Below are positions 56,087-64,000 of a DNA stretch of 64,000 bases, piece after piece; within the stretch, counting starts at the first letter, position 1, and each line of letters opens with the position of its first letter. Under the pieces are notes generated by a model, which had not been told where the DNA came from, made no database searches, and saw only the letters and a list, made by a program, of their open reading frames with translations. The position numbers were made by a program, and so were the translations under genes. Source of the DNA: an uncultured Nitrosomonadaceae bacterium (GTDB lineage Bacteria > Pseudomonadota > Gammaproteobacteria > Burkholderiales > Nitrosomonadaceae); the NCBI GenBank assembly GCA_943787405.1, contig CALSMH010000003.1, positions 248,001-312,000 on the forward strand, in the 5' to 3' direction.

Positions 56087-56142
56087 AGCTTGCTATGTTC
56101 CATCTAATGGACAGACTTGGCTGGCTTGTTTAACCGATAATT
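56087..56142. repeat. Degenerate copy of repeats A/B upstream of hemP
   Basis: CTTGCTATGTTCCATCTAAT (from 56089) resembles the start of repeat B and GGCTGGCTTGTTTAAC (about 56119-56134) resembles the start of repeat A. The order is reversed compared with the receptor leader. The same repeat family thus flanks both ends of the iron block. Confidence 0.55.
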
Positions 56143-56157
56143 TAATGATTATCTATC

Positions 56158-56176
56158 AATAATGATAACTATTCTC
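56158..56176. promoter_or_regulatory. Fur-box-like site upstream of hemP-bfd-bfr
   Basis: AATAATGATAACTATTCTC matches 15 of 19 positions of the Fur consensus. It lies 86 bp before the hemP start codon and 166 bp before arfB on the other strand; hemP is the likely target. Confidence 0.6.
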
Positions 56177-56341
56177 ATTATAAACACTATTTACTGATTA
56201 ATACAAACCCATAGAATCCTTCAAACGAAGAGATACAATGAAGTATTTATATATCAATATGTTATATACTTATCACAATAAACAATTTATTTCTATTATC
56301 TATATTCCTCTATTTAAAATAGTAATAACCATATATTTAGA

Positions 56342-56770
56342 ATGCCTAAATGTACCCTCCACCATATAACTAGCAAGGTTACGATTGCGGGTAATGAGAT
56401 AAAAATAAACGCAATCCGGGCACAAGGAGCTGGCGGGCAGAATGTAAATAAAGTTTCTAATGCAATTCATTTGCGCTTTTCTATTAAGTCTTCATCCTTA
56501 CCAGACCTCCTCAAAGAACGTCTATTGAAATTAAATGATCAGCGTATTAATTCTGAGGGCATCATTGTAATTAAGGCACAACGATACCGTAGTAAGGAAA
56601 AAAACCGAGAAGAAGCTTTAAAAAGATTATTCAAATTAATTGAAAGCGTATCGAGCGTACCCAAAAAACGTAGAGCAACTAGACCAACTATCAATTCTAA
56701 TAGAAAACGCCTTGATAGTAAGGCACGTCATGGGCAGATTAAAGCCATGAGACAAAAAATTTCAGATTAG
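56342..56770 (+). CDS. arfB: Alternative ribosome-rescue factor ArfB (peptidyl-tRNA hydrolase)
   Basis: A 142-residue protein with a release-factor catalytic domain: the GGQ motif is in AQGAGGQNVNKVSNAIHLRF (about 28-47). The C-terminal tail from about 105 is rich in Lys and Arg (VPKKRRATRPT and onward) and enters the empty mRNA channel of stalled ribosomes. It complements trans-translation by SmpB/tmRNA. It stands alone after the iron block. Confidence 0.94.
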   Translation: MPKCTLHHITSKVTIAGNEIKINAIRAQGAGGQNVNKVSNAIHLRFSIKSSSLPDLLKERLLKLNDQRINSEGIIVIKAQRYRSKEKNREEALKRLFKLIESVSSVPKKRRATRPTINSNRKRLDSKARHGQIKAMRQKISD

Positions 56771-56957
56771 ACTTTCATGCAATAGACAACCCGTGCCGAC
56801 CATATAATTAAAAAATTTAACCTTAGCCGTAATTCCTCTCATTATTCAAACTATTTATACTTCTTTAACTAATATCAGGCTCTTCATGTCCCCACAATTA
56901 AACTAAGTGGTTAGGGTATAATCTTACTATTCTAAATTATGTGTTGTCAGGAATTAC

Positions 56958-57239
56958 ATGCCTATTTACGAATACCAGTGTGCATCTTGTGGCACTAAAA
57001 AGGAGCACTTGCAGAAATTAAGTGATGAACCAATTCCAGTTTGCCCTGCATGTGGCAGCAACACTTATACTAAGCTTATTTCTGCTGCAGGCTTTCAGTT
57101 AAAAGGTAGTGGCTGGTACGCCACTGATTTCAAGAATGGCCCTCAATCAAAGCCAAAAACAGAAATGAAAAATAACTCTATGTCTAAAACCACACCTAGT
57201 CCTGCGCCAAAAGCCAGCACAACTTCTACTACAAAATAA
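56958..57239 (+). CDS. FmdB family zinc-ribbon protein
   Basis: A 93-residue protein, MPIYEYQCASCGTKKEHLQK, with two CxxC knuckles (CASC and CPAC) forming a zinc ribbon in the first 45 residues, then GFQLKGSGWYATDF and a Lys/Ser/Thr/Pro-rich tail. It is often annotated as a putative regulator; the role is unknown. CAGGAA serves as ribosome site. In Betaproteobacteria it regularly precedes DUF502 and aspS, as here. Confidence 0.92.
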   Translation: MPIYEYQCASCGTKKEHLQKLSDEPIPVCPACGSNTYTKLISAAGFQLKGSGWYATDFKNGPQSKPKTEMKNNSMSKTTPSPAPKASTTSTTK

Positions 57240-57265
57240 ATATCTTGCACGGATAATCATTCAAT

Positions 57266-57898
57266 ATGAAACGTTATTTTATTACCGGACTTCTTATCTG
57301 GGTACCTATAGGTCTGACCGCCTGGGTTCTTAAATTCTTGATTAGCACTATGGATCAATCTCTGCTCCTGCTACCTGACAAATTTCAGCCCGAAGTGTTA
57401 CTAGGCATGAAGGTCTATGGAGTTGGCACAATTCTTACACTGCTCGTTGTATTCATAACCGGCATAATGACTGCAAACATTATTGGCCAAAAGCTACTCG
57501 TGTTCTGGGAAGGAGTGCTATGGCGTATACCGGTAGTTAAATCAATTTACTGGAGCATTAAGCAAGTAAGTGACACCATATTCTCAGATAAAGGAGAAGC
57601 CTTCCGAAAAGCGCTACTGGTTCAGTACCCACGGGAAGGCGCGTGGACAATTGCATTTTTGACAGGGCAACCCGGCGGGGATGTTGCTAATCACCTGAAG
57701 GGGGATTACATAAGCGTCTATGTTCCTACTACACCTAACCCCACATCAGGATTCTTCCTAATGATGCCAAAAGATGATGTAATTGAACTTGATATGAGCG
57801 TAGATGAAGCCCTGAAATATATTATTTCTATGGGTGTTGTCTCACCTAATGGAAACAATAAAACTTTGATCAACGAAATAGATAGTGACAAGAAATAA
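57266..57898 (+). CDS. DUF502 membrane protein
   Basis: A 210-residue protein with two transmembrane helices, at about 4-24 ([19 protein letters not shown]) and about 52-80 ([20 protein letters not shown]). It then has the conserved [20 protein letters not shown] and a soluble C-terminal part with [15 protein letters not shown]. The function is unknown. It sits between the FmdB-like gene and aspS; its stop is one base before the aspS ATG. Confidence 0.9.
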   Translation: MKRYFITGLLIWVPIGLTAWVLKFLISTMDQSLLLLPDKFQPEVLLGMKVYGVGTILTLLVVFITGIMTANIIGQKLLVFWEGVLWRIPVVKSIYWSIKQVSDTIFSDKGEAFRKALLVQYPREGAWTIAFLTGQPGGDVANHLKGDYISVYVPTTPNPTSGFFLMMPKDDVIELDMSVDEALKYIISMGVVSPNGNNKTLINEIDSDKK

Positions 57899-57899
57899 T

Positions 57900-59672
57900 A
57901 TGCGCACCAACTACTGCGGCCTCATTGGCACCCAATACCTTAATCAAACCGTAACACTTTTTGGCTGGGTACATCGCCGCCGTGATCACGGAGGTGTAAT
58001 TTTTATTGATATGCGAGATCGTGAAGGTCTAGTTCAAATTGTATGTGATCCAGACAACGTATTGGCATTCCAACGTGCGGAAAAAATTCGGAACGAGTTC
58101 GTCCTTAAAATTACTGGATTAGTTCGCCCCCGCCCGGAGGGAACTATCAATACGAATCTTATAAGTGGAGAGATTGAAGTACTGACACAATCAATCGAGA
58201 TTCTCAACACCTCTCTGACGCCACCTTTCATGATGGACGACGAGAATCTTAGTGAGACTGTCCGCCTAGAACATCGTTATCTTGACCTTAGACGGCCACA
58301 GATGCAGAAAAATTTACGATTACGCCACAAAGTTACAATGGAAATACGTAAATTTCTGGACCAAAAGGATTTTATTGATGTAGAAACACCAATACTAACC
58401 AAATCAACCCCGGAAGGAGCGCGTGATTATCTAGTAGCGTCACGTACAAATTCTGGACATTTTTTTGCGCTTCCACAATCACCGCAATTATTTAAACAGT
58501 TACTCATGATTTCAGGGTTTGATCGGTACTACCAGATCACAAAGTGCTTCCGTGATGAAGACCTTCGCGCCGACCGCCAACCAGAATTTACACAGATTGA
58601 TATCGAGACGTCTTTCCTCAAAGAGCCTGAGATTATGGTGCTAATGGAAGAAATGATCTGTAATTTATTCAGCAATGTACTACAAATTAAGCTGGAGTCC
58701 CCTTTTCCACGCATGACTTTTTCTGAGGCCATGCTGAAATATGGATCTGATAAGCCTGATTTGCGAATACCGCTAATGCTCACCGAACTTACTGATGCTA
58801 TGAAGGAAGTAGAATTCAAGGTATTCCGCGAAGCTGCTCAGAACCCAGGGGGGCGTATAGCAGCATTATGTATACCTCAGGGTAGCAAGCTATCTCGTAA
58901 AGAGATTGATGACTATACTAATTTTGTCGGAATCTATGGTGCAAAAGGACTCGCCTATATCAAGGTCAACTCTCTTGAAAAAGGGCTTGAGGGATTACAG
59001 TCCCCAATATTGAAATTCTTAGCTGAAGAAACAGTAAAGATTATCCTTGAGCGTACAGCTGCTAATGATGGGGATCTCATATTCTTTGGTGCAGGAAAAT
59101 TAAAAATAGTTAATGAATCATTAGGGGCATTACGTGTGAAAATTGGCCAGGACTTAGACCTTATTGAGCCTGGATGGAGACCTTTATGGGTAATAGATTT
59201 TCCAATGTTTGAACGAAATGAAGATGAAAATCGATGGCAAGCACTTCACCACCCGTTTACATCCCCTGCTGATAGTCATGAAGATCTACTAGAAACAGAC
59301 CCCGGCAAAGCTTTATCGAAAGCATTTGATATGATACTAAATGGCTCTGAAATTGGAGGTGGATCAGTTCGTATTCATCGCCGGGATATACAGTTAAAAG
59401 TATTCCATGCCCTAAATATAGAAATAAGTGAAGCCCAAGAGAAGTTTGGGTTTTTATTGGAAGCCTTACAATATGGAGCACCACCTCATGGCGGCATTGC
59501 GTTCGGGCTTGACCGTATTGTTACCTTGATGGCAGGTGAAGAATCAATACGTGATGTTATTGCCTTTCCCAAGACACAGCGTGCTCAATGTTTATTGACA
59601 CAGGCACCAAATTTAGTAGCCGAAAAGCAATTACAAGAATTACATTTACGGCTACGCCGGACTGAAAAATAA
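57900..59672 (+). CDS. aspS: Aspartyl-tRNA synthetase
   Basis: A 590-residue class II synthetase. N-terminal OB anticodon domain ([20 protein letters not shown]), class II motifs 2 and 3 ([20 protein letters not shown] and [15 protein letters not shown]) and a bacterial GAD insertion (about 280-420). Many Betaproteobacteria without AsnRS use a non-discriminating form; this cannot be decided here. The ATG at 57900 ([10 protein letters not shown]) is chosen over a GTG at 57885. Confidence 0.96.
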   Translation: MRTNYCGLIGTQYLNQTVTLFGWVHRRRDHGGVIFIDMRDREGLVQIVCDPDNVLAFQRAEKIRNEFVLKITGLVRPRPEGTINTNLISGEIEVLTQSIEILNTSLTPPFMMDDENLSETVRLEHRYLDLRRPQMQKNLRLRHKVTMEIRKFLDQKDFIDVETPILTKSTPEGARDYLVASRTNSGHFFALPQSPQLFKQLLMISGFDRYYQITKCFRDEDLRADRQPEFTQIDIETSFLKEPEIMVLMEEMICNLFSNVLQIKLESPFPRMTFSEAMLKYGSDKPDLRIPLMLTELTDAMKEVEFKVFREAAQNPGGRIAALCIPQGSKLSRKEIDDYTNFVGIYGAKGLAYIKVNSLEKGLEGLQSPILKFLAEETVKIILERTAANDGDLIFFGAGKLKIVNESLGALRVKIGQDLDLIEPGWRPLWVIDFPMFERNEDENRWQALHHPFTSPADSHEDLLETDPGKALSKAFDMILNGSEIGGGSVRIHRRDIQLKVFHALNIEISEAQEKFGFLLEALQYGAPPHGGIAFGLDRIVTLMAGEESIRDVIAFPKTQRAQCLLTQAPNLVAEKQLQELHLRLRRTEK

Positions 59673-59744
59673 GAAACTTAAAATACTTATACTACTTAAT
59701 ACAAAGTTAGCCCGCTATTCCACCTGATGTTTCTACCTGATGTT

Positions 59745-60200
59745 ATGGAGAAATACAAATCCCCTGTTTCTGTTTTAGTAGTAGTTTACACTCCTGATCT
59801 GCAGGTTTTATTACTGGAACGGGCTGACCATCCGGGCTATTGGCAGTCAATTACCGGCAGCCAACACCAGGGAGAGGAATTATTACAAACAGCAACCCGA
59901 GAAATTGCCGAAGAAACAGGAATAGATACCGCTAATTTTTTATTAACGGACTTGAATTTTATAAATACGTATGAAATCTTCGAGGAGTGGAGATGGCGTT
60001 ATGCTCCGGGTGTAACTCATAATACTGAGCATGTTTTTAGCTTACTTTTACCAAAACCTTCTCCAGTTATAGTGTCACCGAGGGAACATCTACGTTATGC
60101 TTGGCTTCCTCAACAGAAAGCCATAGAGAAAGTTTTCTCATGCAGTAATGCAGAGGCGATACGTAATTTGTTACCTTTAGTAGAAACTAATAGAAAATAG
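59745..60200 (+). CDS. nudB: Dihydroneopterin triphosphate diphosphatase (Nudix)
   Basis: A 151-residue Nudix hydrolase of folate synthesis. The Nudix box reads GEELLQTATREIAEETGI, and the preceding YWQSITGSQHQG is typical of NudB. The ATG at 59745 (MEKYKSPVSVLVVVY) matches family starts; an ATG at 59727 adds six residues. It follows aspS, the usual gammaproteobacterial and betaproteobacterial neighbour, by about 70 bp. Confidence 0.9.
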   Translation: MEKYKSPVSVLVVVYTPDLQVLLLERADHPGYWQSITGSQHQGEELLQTATREIAEETGIDTANFLLTDLNFINTYEIFEEWRWRYAPGVTHNTEHVFSLLLPKPSPVIVSPREHLRYAWLPQQKAIEKVFSCSNAEAIRNLLPLVETNRK

Positions 60201-60287
60201 CATGACTTAGAAATCTACGAGAACTCATGCCTAATATTTATGTCCTATTAGTATAATTTATCTTCCTGGCTCAGTAATGGAGTAACC

Positions 60288-61388
60288 ATGCAAGCAGAAG
60301 AAGTAATGGAGTTTGATCAATTTGATACACTACAAGATGATGCTTGTGAGAAACGTATTCTTGCGGCGAAAGCTACTCTAGGAAAACGTGTAGCCATACT
60401 GTCACATCATTACCAAAGAGCTGATGTTTATAAACATGCGGATCTTACTGGGGATTCGCTCGGCCTTTCACGTCTTGCAAGTCAGGTTGATGCAAAGTAC
60501 CTAGTATTTTGTGGCGTGCATTTCATGGCTGAGGTAGCTGACATTCTATCCAAACCAGATCAAATTTCTATTTTGCCTGACCTCTCTGCAGGATGCTCGA
60601 TGGCAGATATGGCAGACCACACTAAAGTAAGAAGAGTCTGGCGTGAATTGTCAGAAGTATTGGACCCGGATGAAACCATTACGCCAGCAACTTACATTAA
60701 CTCAGCTGCAAACTTAAAATCCTTCTGTGGAGAACATGGTGGCATTGTCTGCACATCTAGTAATGCTCTTGAAATTCTTAAATGGTCATTCTCGCGACGT
60801 GAAAAAGTACTTTTTTTTCCTGACCAACACCTAGGACGTTGGAGTGGGCACAAACTCGGGATTCCGCAAGATGAGATGCTGATCTGGGACTTTGATAAGC
60901 CTATGGGTGGTCTTACTCGAGAACAAATTAAAAAAGCTAAGATTCTTTTATGGAAGGGGCACTGCTCAGTTCACCAAATGTTTCAGCCACAGCATATTAT
61001 TCGATTCCGAGACAAATATCCTGACGGGCTCGTTATTTCTCATCCCGAATGTAGTTTTGAAGTTTGTAACAATTCTGATTATGTTGGCTCTACTGACTTT
61101 ATCATTAATACAATAAAACAAGCAGAAAGGGGTACTCGCTGGTTAGTAGGGACTGAATTAAATCTTGTTAGTCGTATTGCAGAAGAATTTAAGCCTGAAG
61201 AAAAAATTGTACAGTTTATGTCTCCAACTGTATGCATGTGTTCGACTATGGCTCGTATTGATCCACAACACCTTGCCTGGACATTAGAAAATCTAATAAA
61301 TGAAAACGTAGTAAATCAAATTAGTGTACCGGAAGAAGATACAAAATTTGCAAAACTTGCACTACAAAGGATGCTAGAAGTCTCTTAG
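60288..61388 (+). CDS. nadA: Quinolinate synthase A
   Basis: A 366-residue [4Fe-4S] enzyme condensing iminoaspartate and dihydroxyacetone phosphate to quinolinate for NAD synthesis. It shows the triplicated-domain motifs ILSHHYQRADVYKHADLTGD, FCGVHFMAEVADIL and SHPECSFEV. Cluster cysteines are expected within LSAGCSMADM, GGIVCTSSNA and SPTVCMCSTM. GGAG precedes the ATG at 60288, and a TATAAT lies at 60252-60257. nadB and nadC are not nearby. Confidence 0.96.
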   Translation: MQAEEVMEFDQFDTLQDDACEKRILAAKATLGKRVAILSHHYQRADVYKHADLTGDSLGLSRLASQVDAKYLVFCGVHFMAEVADILSKPDQISILPDLSAGCSMADMADHTKVRRVWRELSEVLDPDETITPATYINSAANLKSFCGEHGGIVCTSSNALEILKWSFSRREKVLFFPDQHLGRWSGHKLGIPQDEMLIWDFDKPMGGLTREQIKKAKILLWKGHCSVHQMFQPQHIIRFRDKYPDGLVISHPECSFEVCNNSDYVGSTDFIINTIKQAERGTRWLVGTELNLVSRIAEEFKPEEKIVQFMSPTVCMCSTMARIDPQHLAWTLENLINENVVNQISVPEEDTKFAKLALQRMLEVS

Positions 61389-61418
61389 TATTATAGTCAG
61401 TAGAAGAGTTGCCGTGAA

Positions 61419-61460
61419 TGACCTGCATATTGATCTGCATTGATCTGCATTGATCTGCTT
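61419..61460. repeat. 10-bp tandem repeat after nadA
   Basis: TGATCTGCAT occurs at 61431-61440 and 61441-61450, a variant TGATCTGCTT at 61451-61460, and a diverged TGACCTGCAT at 61419-61428. The period is one helical turn. It lies in the 254-bp nadA-sua5 gap, which holds no other recognised feature. Confidence 0.8.
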
Positions 61461-61642
61461 AGGCTCTCTAATATATTAGTTTTTTAAGTTTATTGCTGAC
61501 TCAAGAGGCGCGATGAGTTATAACCAAGAAGACAATGTCCTTGAATTTAAAATTTTTTTAAGGATAAGGTATAAACAATCTGTTGTTTTTTATACTTCAG
61601 AAATGTAGAGACAATTTCTATAACATATGTACTACTATTCTG

Positions 61643-62638
61643 ATGCTCGAATTATCTAATCAAATTTCTTCTGCTGCTACTAAACTAAAGGCGGGTAAAA
61701 TAGTAGCCTTTCCAACAGAAACTGTTTATGGCCTAGGAGCAGACATCTCGATTCCGTCCGCAGTGAACCGTATATTTGAAATTAAAGAAAGGCCTGCAAA
61801 CCATCCGTTAATAGTTCATTTCTCCCAATTAGCTCAACTTGATCACTGGGCACAGGAGATACCAAGGGCGGCTAGGCTACTTGCTAAACACTTCTGGCCC
61901 GGACCACTGACCTTAATCCTGCCACGAACCAATCATGTCTCTTTAAATGTAACGGGCGGCCAAGATATGGTAGGACTAAGAATGCCAGACCATCCCGCTG
62001 CGCGCGCACTATTAGATGCCATGGGGCCTGAAAGGGCACTAGCTGCGCCATCAGCAAATCGTTTTGGGCGGATCAGCCCTACAACTGCAGCACACGTCTT
62101 TGATGAGCTAGGTCATAAAGTTGATATGATTCTAGATGGTGGTTTGTGTAGAATAGGTCTTGAAAGTACGATTGTTAGTTTTAAAGGAAACTCTGCAATT
62201 GTCTTGCGACCAGGTGGAATCCCATTAACAAAATTAGCTGAGGTGCTAGATGACGAGCTCATTCTTTCAGAGAAAAAACAATCTGATATACGCGTATCAG
62301 GTTCTCTAAACTCCCATTACGCCCCATTAACACCGCTTGAAGTTTTGCCCAATGCATTATTATGGGAACGTTGTAGCGAAATAAAAAAACTAGGCTTATG
62401 TCCAATATTGCTAGGGTGGTCAGCAGAATTCATTACTAAAGGAAAAAACGAAGACTTTATATATTTCCCTATGCCTAACGAACCAACAGCTTATGGTAGG
62501 CAGCTCTATGCAACCTTGCGTAGCTTCGATAATGGCAAATATGATCGCCTACTATTAGAAGGACCACCTAATGATCCAGACTGGATGGCAATATTAGACC
62601 GTTTGCAGCGAGCAAGTTTCGTGCCATCGAGCGCATAA
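61643..62638 (+). CDS. sua5: L-threonylcarbamoyladenylate synthase (Sua5 type)
   Basis: A 331-residue enzyme making threonylcarbamoyl-AMP for the t6A37 modification of ANN-decoding tRNAs. The N-terminal YrdC domain shows KAGKIVAFPTETVYGLGADI, FEIKERPANHPLIVH, FWPGPLTLILPR and GLRMPDHP. The SANRFGRISPTTA loop and the C-terminal Sua5 domain (about 210-331) make it the long form. The ATG at 61643 starts at the family position; the frame from 61583 adds 20 unlike residues. Confidence 0.93.
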   Translation: MLELSNQISSAATKLKAGKIVAFPTETVYGLGADISIPSAVNRIFEIKERPANHPLIVHFSQLAQLDHWAQEIPRAARLLAKHFWPGPLTLILPRTNHVSLNVTGGQDMVGLRMPDHPAARALLDAMGPERALAAPSANRFGRISPTTAAHVFDELGHKVDMILDGGLCRIGLESTIVSFKGNSAIVLRPGGIPLTKLAEVLDDELILSEKKQSDIRVSGSLNSHYAPLTPLEVLPNALLWERCSEIKKLGLCPILLGWSAEFITKGKNEDFIYFPMPNEPTAYGRQLYATLRSFDNGKYDRLLLEGPPNDPDWMAILDRLQRASFVPSSA

Positions 62639-62693
62639 TAGCCCCTTGAATTCCTTAATAAGCAATGCCAAGCTGGTATTCTCATATTAGATA

Positions 62694-63461
62694 ATGCAAA
62701 AAAATAAGATTTCTGCGGTGTTATTTGACGTGGACGGCACGCTAGCTGATACCGAATGTGATGGTCACCGCCTTGCTTTTAATGCCGCATTTAATGATTT
62801 CGGCCTTAGCTGGAATTGGAATGTTGAATTATATGGAGAACTGCTTAATATTACAGGGGGAAAAGAACGTATCCGCTATTACCTAGAGAAATATGCCCCT
62901 GACAAATTAAAGATAAACGCATTAGACACCTGGATTGCTGATTTACATAGTATTAAAACAAAGCATTTTTTAGTATTACTTAATCGTGGTCTAATCCCAC
63001 TTCGCCCAGGGGTCACTCGCCTAATTCAGGAACTACGTTTTGCTAAAATAGAAATTGCAATCGCAACTAACACCACACCAGAGAATGTAACTACACTTCT
63101 AAAATCCACATTAGGTGAGGATTCTCTCTCTTGGTTTAATGTCATCGCAGCAGGTGATATCGTTCCTAAAAAGAAACCAGCGCCAGATGTTTATCTATGG
63201 ACACTTGAGCGTCTAGGCTTACAAGCACAACAATGTATAGCGATAGAAGACTCTGAGTGCGGATTAAAATCTGCTCTTGCTGCAGGTCTTGACACAGTTG
63301 TTACAGTGAACAACTATACTGAAAAACAGGACTTCACCGGCGCATCTTTAGTGCTATCTGATTTAGGTGAGCCATCAAAACCATTTACTGTTTTGTCAGG
63401 ACAAGCTCATAAAGATGAATATGTAAATGTAAAAATGTTAAATAATATTAGGACTCAGTAA
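62694..63461 (+). CDS. HAD-IA phosphatase, CbbY/phosphoglycolate-phosphatase type
   Basis: A 255-residue HAD hydrolase. Motif I is VLFDVDGTLADTE (nucleophile Asp and acid Asp), motif II the Thr in IAIATNTTPEN, motif III the Lys in PKKKPAPDVYLW and motif IV IEDSECGLKSALAAG. A helical cap follows motif I. It resembles CbbY, which in autotrophs removes xylulose-1,5-bisphosphate, an inhibitor of Rubisco. That would suit an autotrophic ammonia oxidiser, but no cbb genes are adjacent. Convergent with purK. Confidence 0.85.
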   Translation: MQKNKISAVLFDVDGTLADTECDGHRLAFNAAFNDFGLSWNWNVELYGELLNITGGKERIRYYLEKYAPDKLKINALDTWIADLHSIKTKHFLVLLNRGLIPLRPGVTRLIQELRFAKIEIAIATNTTPENVTTLLKSTLGEDSLSWFNVIAAGDIVPKKKPAPDVYLWTLERLGLQAQQCIAIEDSECGLKSALAAGLDTVVTVNNYTEKQDFTGASLVLSDLGEPSKPFTVLSGQAHKDEYVNVKMLNNIRTQ

Positions 63462-63529
63462 GAAATAAGTACTACTCTAGATATAAAATTTAGCAATCGG
63501 AATCAATGAGAAAAAAATAGTAGAGATCA

Positions 63530-64000
63530 TTATGTCTCCAAATGTTGTTTGAGATGACATTTAATTTCTATCGCTCTTGATAATGCCATATCAGTCGTTT
63601 CACCCAATACCGTAAAATGTCCCATTTTACGGTCAGGGCGTGCTTCTAATTTACCGTACAAATGTAATTTAGTAGATGGCTGCTTTAAGACATGACTCCA
63701 ATCAGGCTCACCTTGCTGCCATAAATCACCTAAAAGATTAACCATTACAGCAGCACTATGCATTCCTGTATTACCAAGTGGCAAACCACACAACACCCTT
63801 ACCTGCTGCTCAAACTGTGATGTAAAACAAGCGTCAATAGAATAATGCCCGCTGTTGTGAGGGCGAGGTGCGATTTCATTGATCAACAATTGGCCATCTT
63901 CCAGTACAAAAAACTCCACACATAATACGCCTTGATAATTGAGTTTCTCAGCTACTTGAGTTGCTATGTCAGTCGCCTGCTGAGCTAATTCACCGGAGAT
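63530..64000 (-). CDS. purK: N5-carboxyaminoimidazole ribonucleotide synthase, C-terminal part
   Basis: The minus-strand frame is open from the window edge and reads ISGELAQQATDIATQVAEKL, then NYQGVLCVEFFVLEDGQLLI, NEIAPRPHNSGHYSIDAC and QFEQQVRVLCGLPLG. These are the ATP-grasp C-terminal motifs of PurK, which carboxylates AIR in purine synthesis. About 156 of roughly 380 residues are present; the first part lies beyond 64000. A start inside the window (for example 63919) would cut the ATP-grasp fold and is rejected. Confidence 0.95.
   Translation of the reverse strand: MSGELAQQATDIATQVAEKLNYQGVLCVEFFVLEDGQLLINEIAPRPHNSGHYSIDACFTSQFEQQVRVLCGLPLGNTGMHSAAVMVNLLGDLWQQGEPDWSHVLKQPSTKLHLYGKLEARPDRKMGHFTVLGETTDMALSRAIEIKCHLKQHLET

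Overview
The window is a chromosomal segment from a betaproteobacterial ammonia oxidiser, most likely a low-GC member of Nitrosomonadaceae (Nitrosomonas type). The decisive evidence is a complete hydroxylamine-oxidation cluster on the minus strand, haoA-haoB-cycA-cycB (35820 down to 31547). It encodes an octaheme hydroxylamine oxidoreductase with the cross-linking tyrosine in place, HaoB, tetraheme cytochrome c554 and a NapC/NirT-type quinone-linked cytochrome cM552. The remaining gene order (gmk-rpoZ-spoT; hisCBHAFIE-HIT-tatABC; ratA-rnfH-guaB-guaA; DUF502-aspS-nudB) is typical betaproteobacterial housekeeping. The DNA is clearly AT-rich. I see no insertion sequence, prophage or CRISPR array.

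Layout. 1-6241 (minus): amgK-murU (peptidoglycan recycling), pepP, a small membrane protein, ubiH, dusB-fis and the start of purH. 6339-10627 (plus): ubiK, a perfect 38-bp palindrome, and metH. 10690-16483 (minus): spoT, rpoZ, gmk, an ADP-ribosylglycohydrolase-like gene, a Trm112-like gene, exbD and exbB. 16789-20458 (plus): xseA, DUF423, an RlmL-type methyltransferase, dsbB. 20570-23121 (minus): mlaA, murJ. 23368-27986 (plus): rpsT, argD-argF-argG, yajQ. 28074-31467: mltF, a tRNA-Ser(CGA), a family 2 glycosyltransferase, and a small secreted protein of unknown function. 31547-35820: the hao cluster. 35993-46384: Nif3-like gene, a DegS/DegQ-type protease, tatCBA, the his operon, ctaA and smpB. 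46475-51123: ratA-rnfH, guaBA, a DUF6803-like membrane protein and a small lipoprotein frame broken by an amber codon. 51204-56072: an iron block (STN-type TonB-dependent siderophore receptor, DUF2325 protein, bacterioferritin, Bfd, HemP) with Fur-box-like sites and an unusual repeat family. 56342-64000: arfB, fmdB-like, DUF502, aspS, nudB, nadA, sua5, a HAD phosphatase and the 3' part of purK.

How the parts fit. HAO oxidises hydroxylamine in the periplasm, c554 takes the electrons, and cM552 passes them to the quinone pool. Heavy heme use in this metabolism fits the iron acquisition and storage block and ctaA (heme A for the terminal oxidase). The main candidates for new biology are these: a 31-residue polyglutamate tail on cM552 encoded by a compound 9/12-bp minisatellite and facing a lysine-rich c554; the repeat family in the leader of the TonB receptor, with near-helical spacing of three of its four copies; the 38-bp palindrome before metH; the amber-split lipoprotein; and an ADP-ribosylglycohydrolase-like protein lacking usual metal ligands. 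No completely novel multi-gene system could be established by reading alone.
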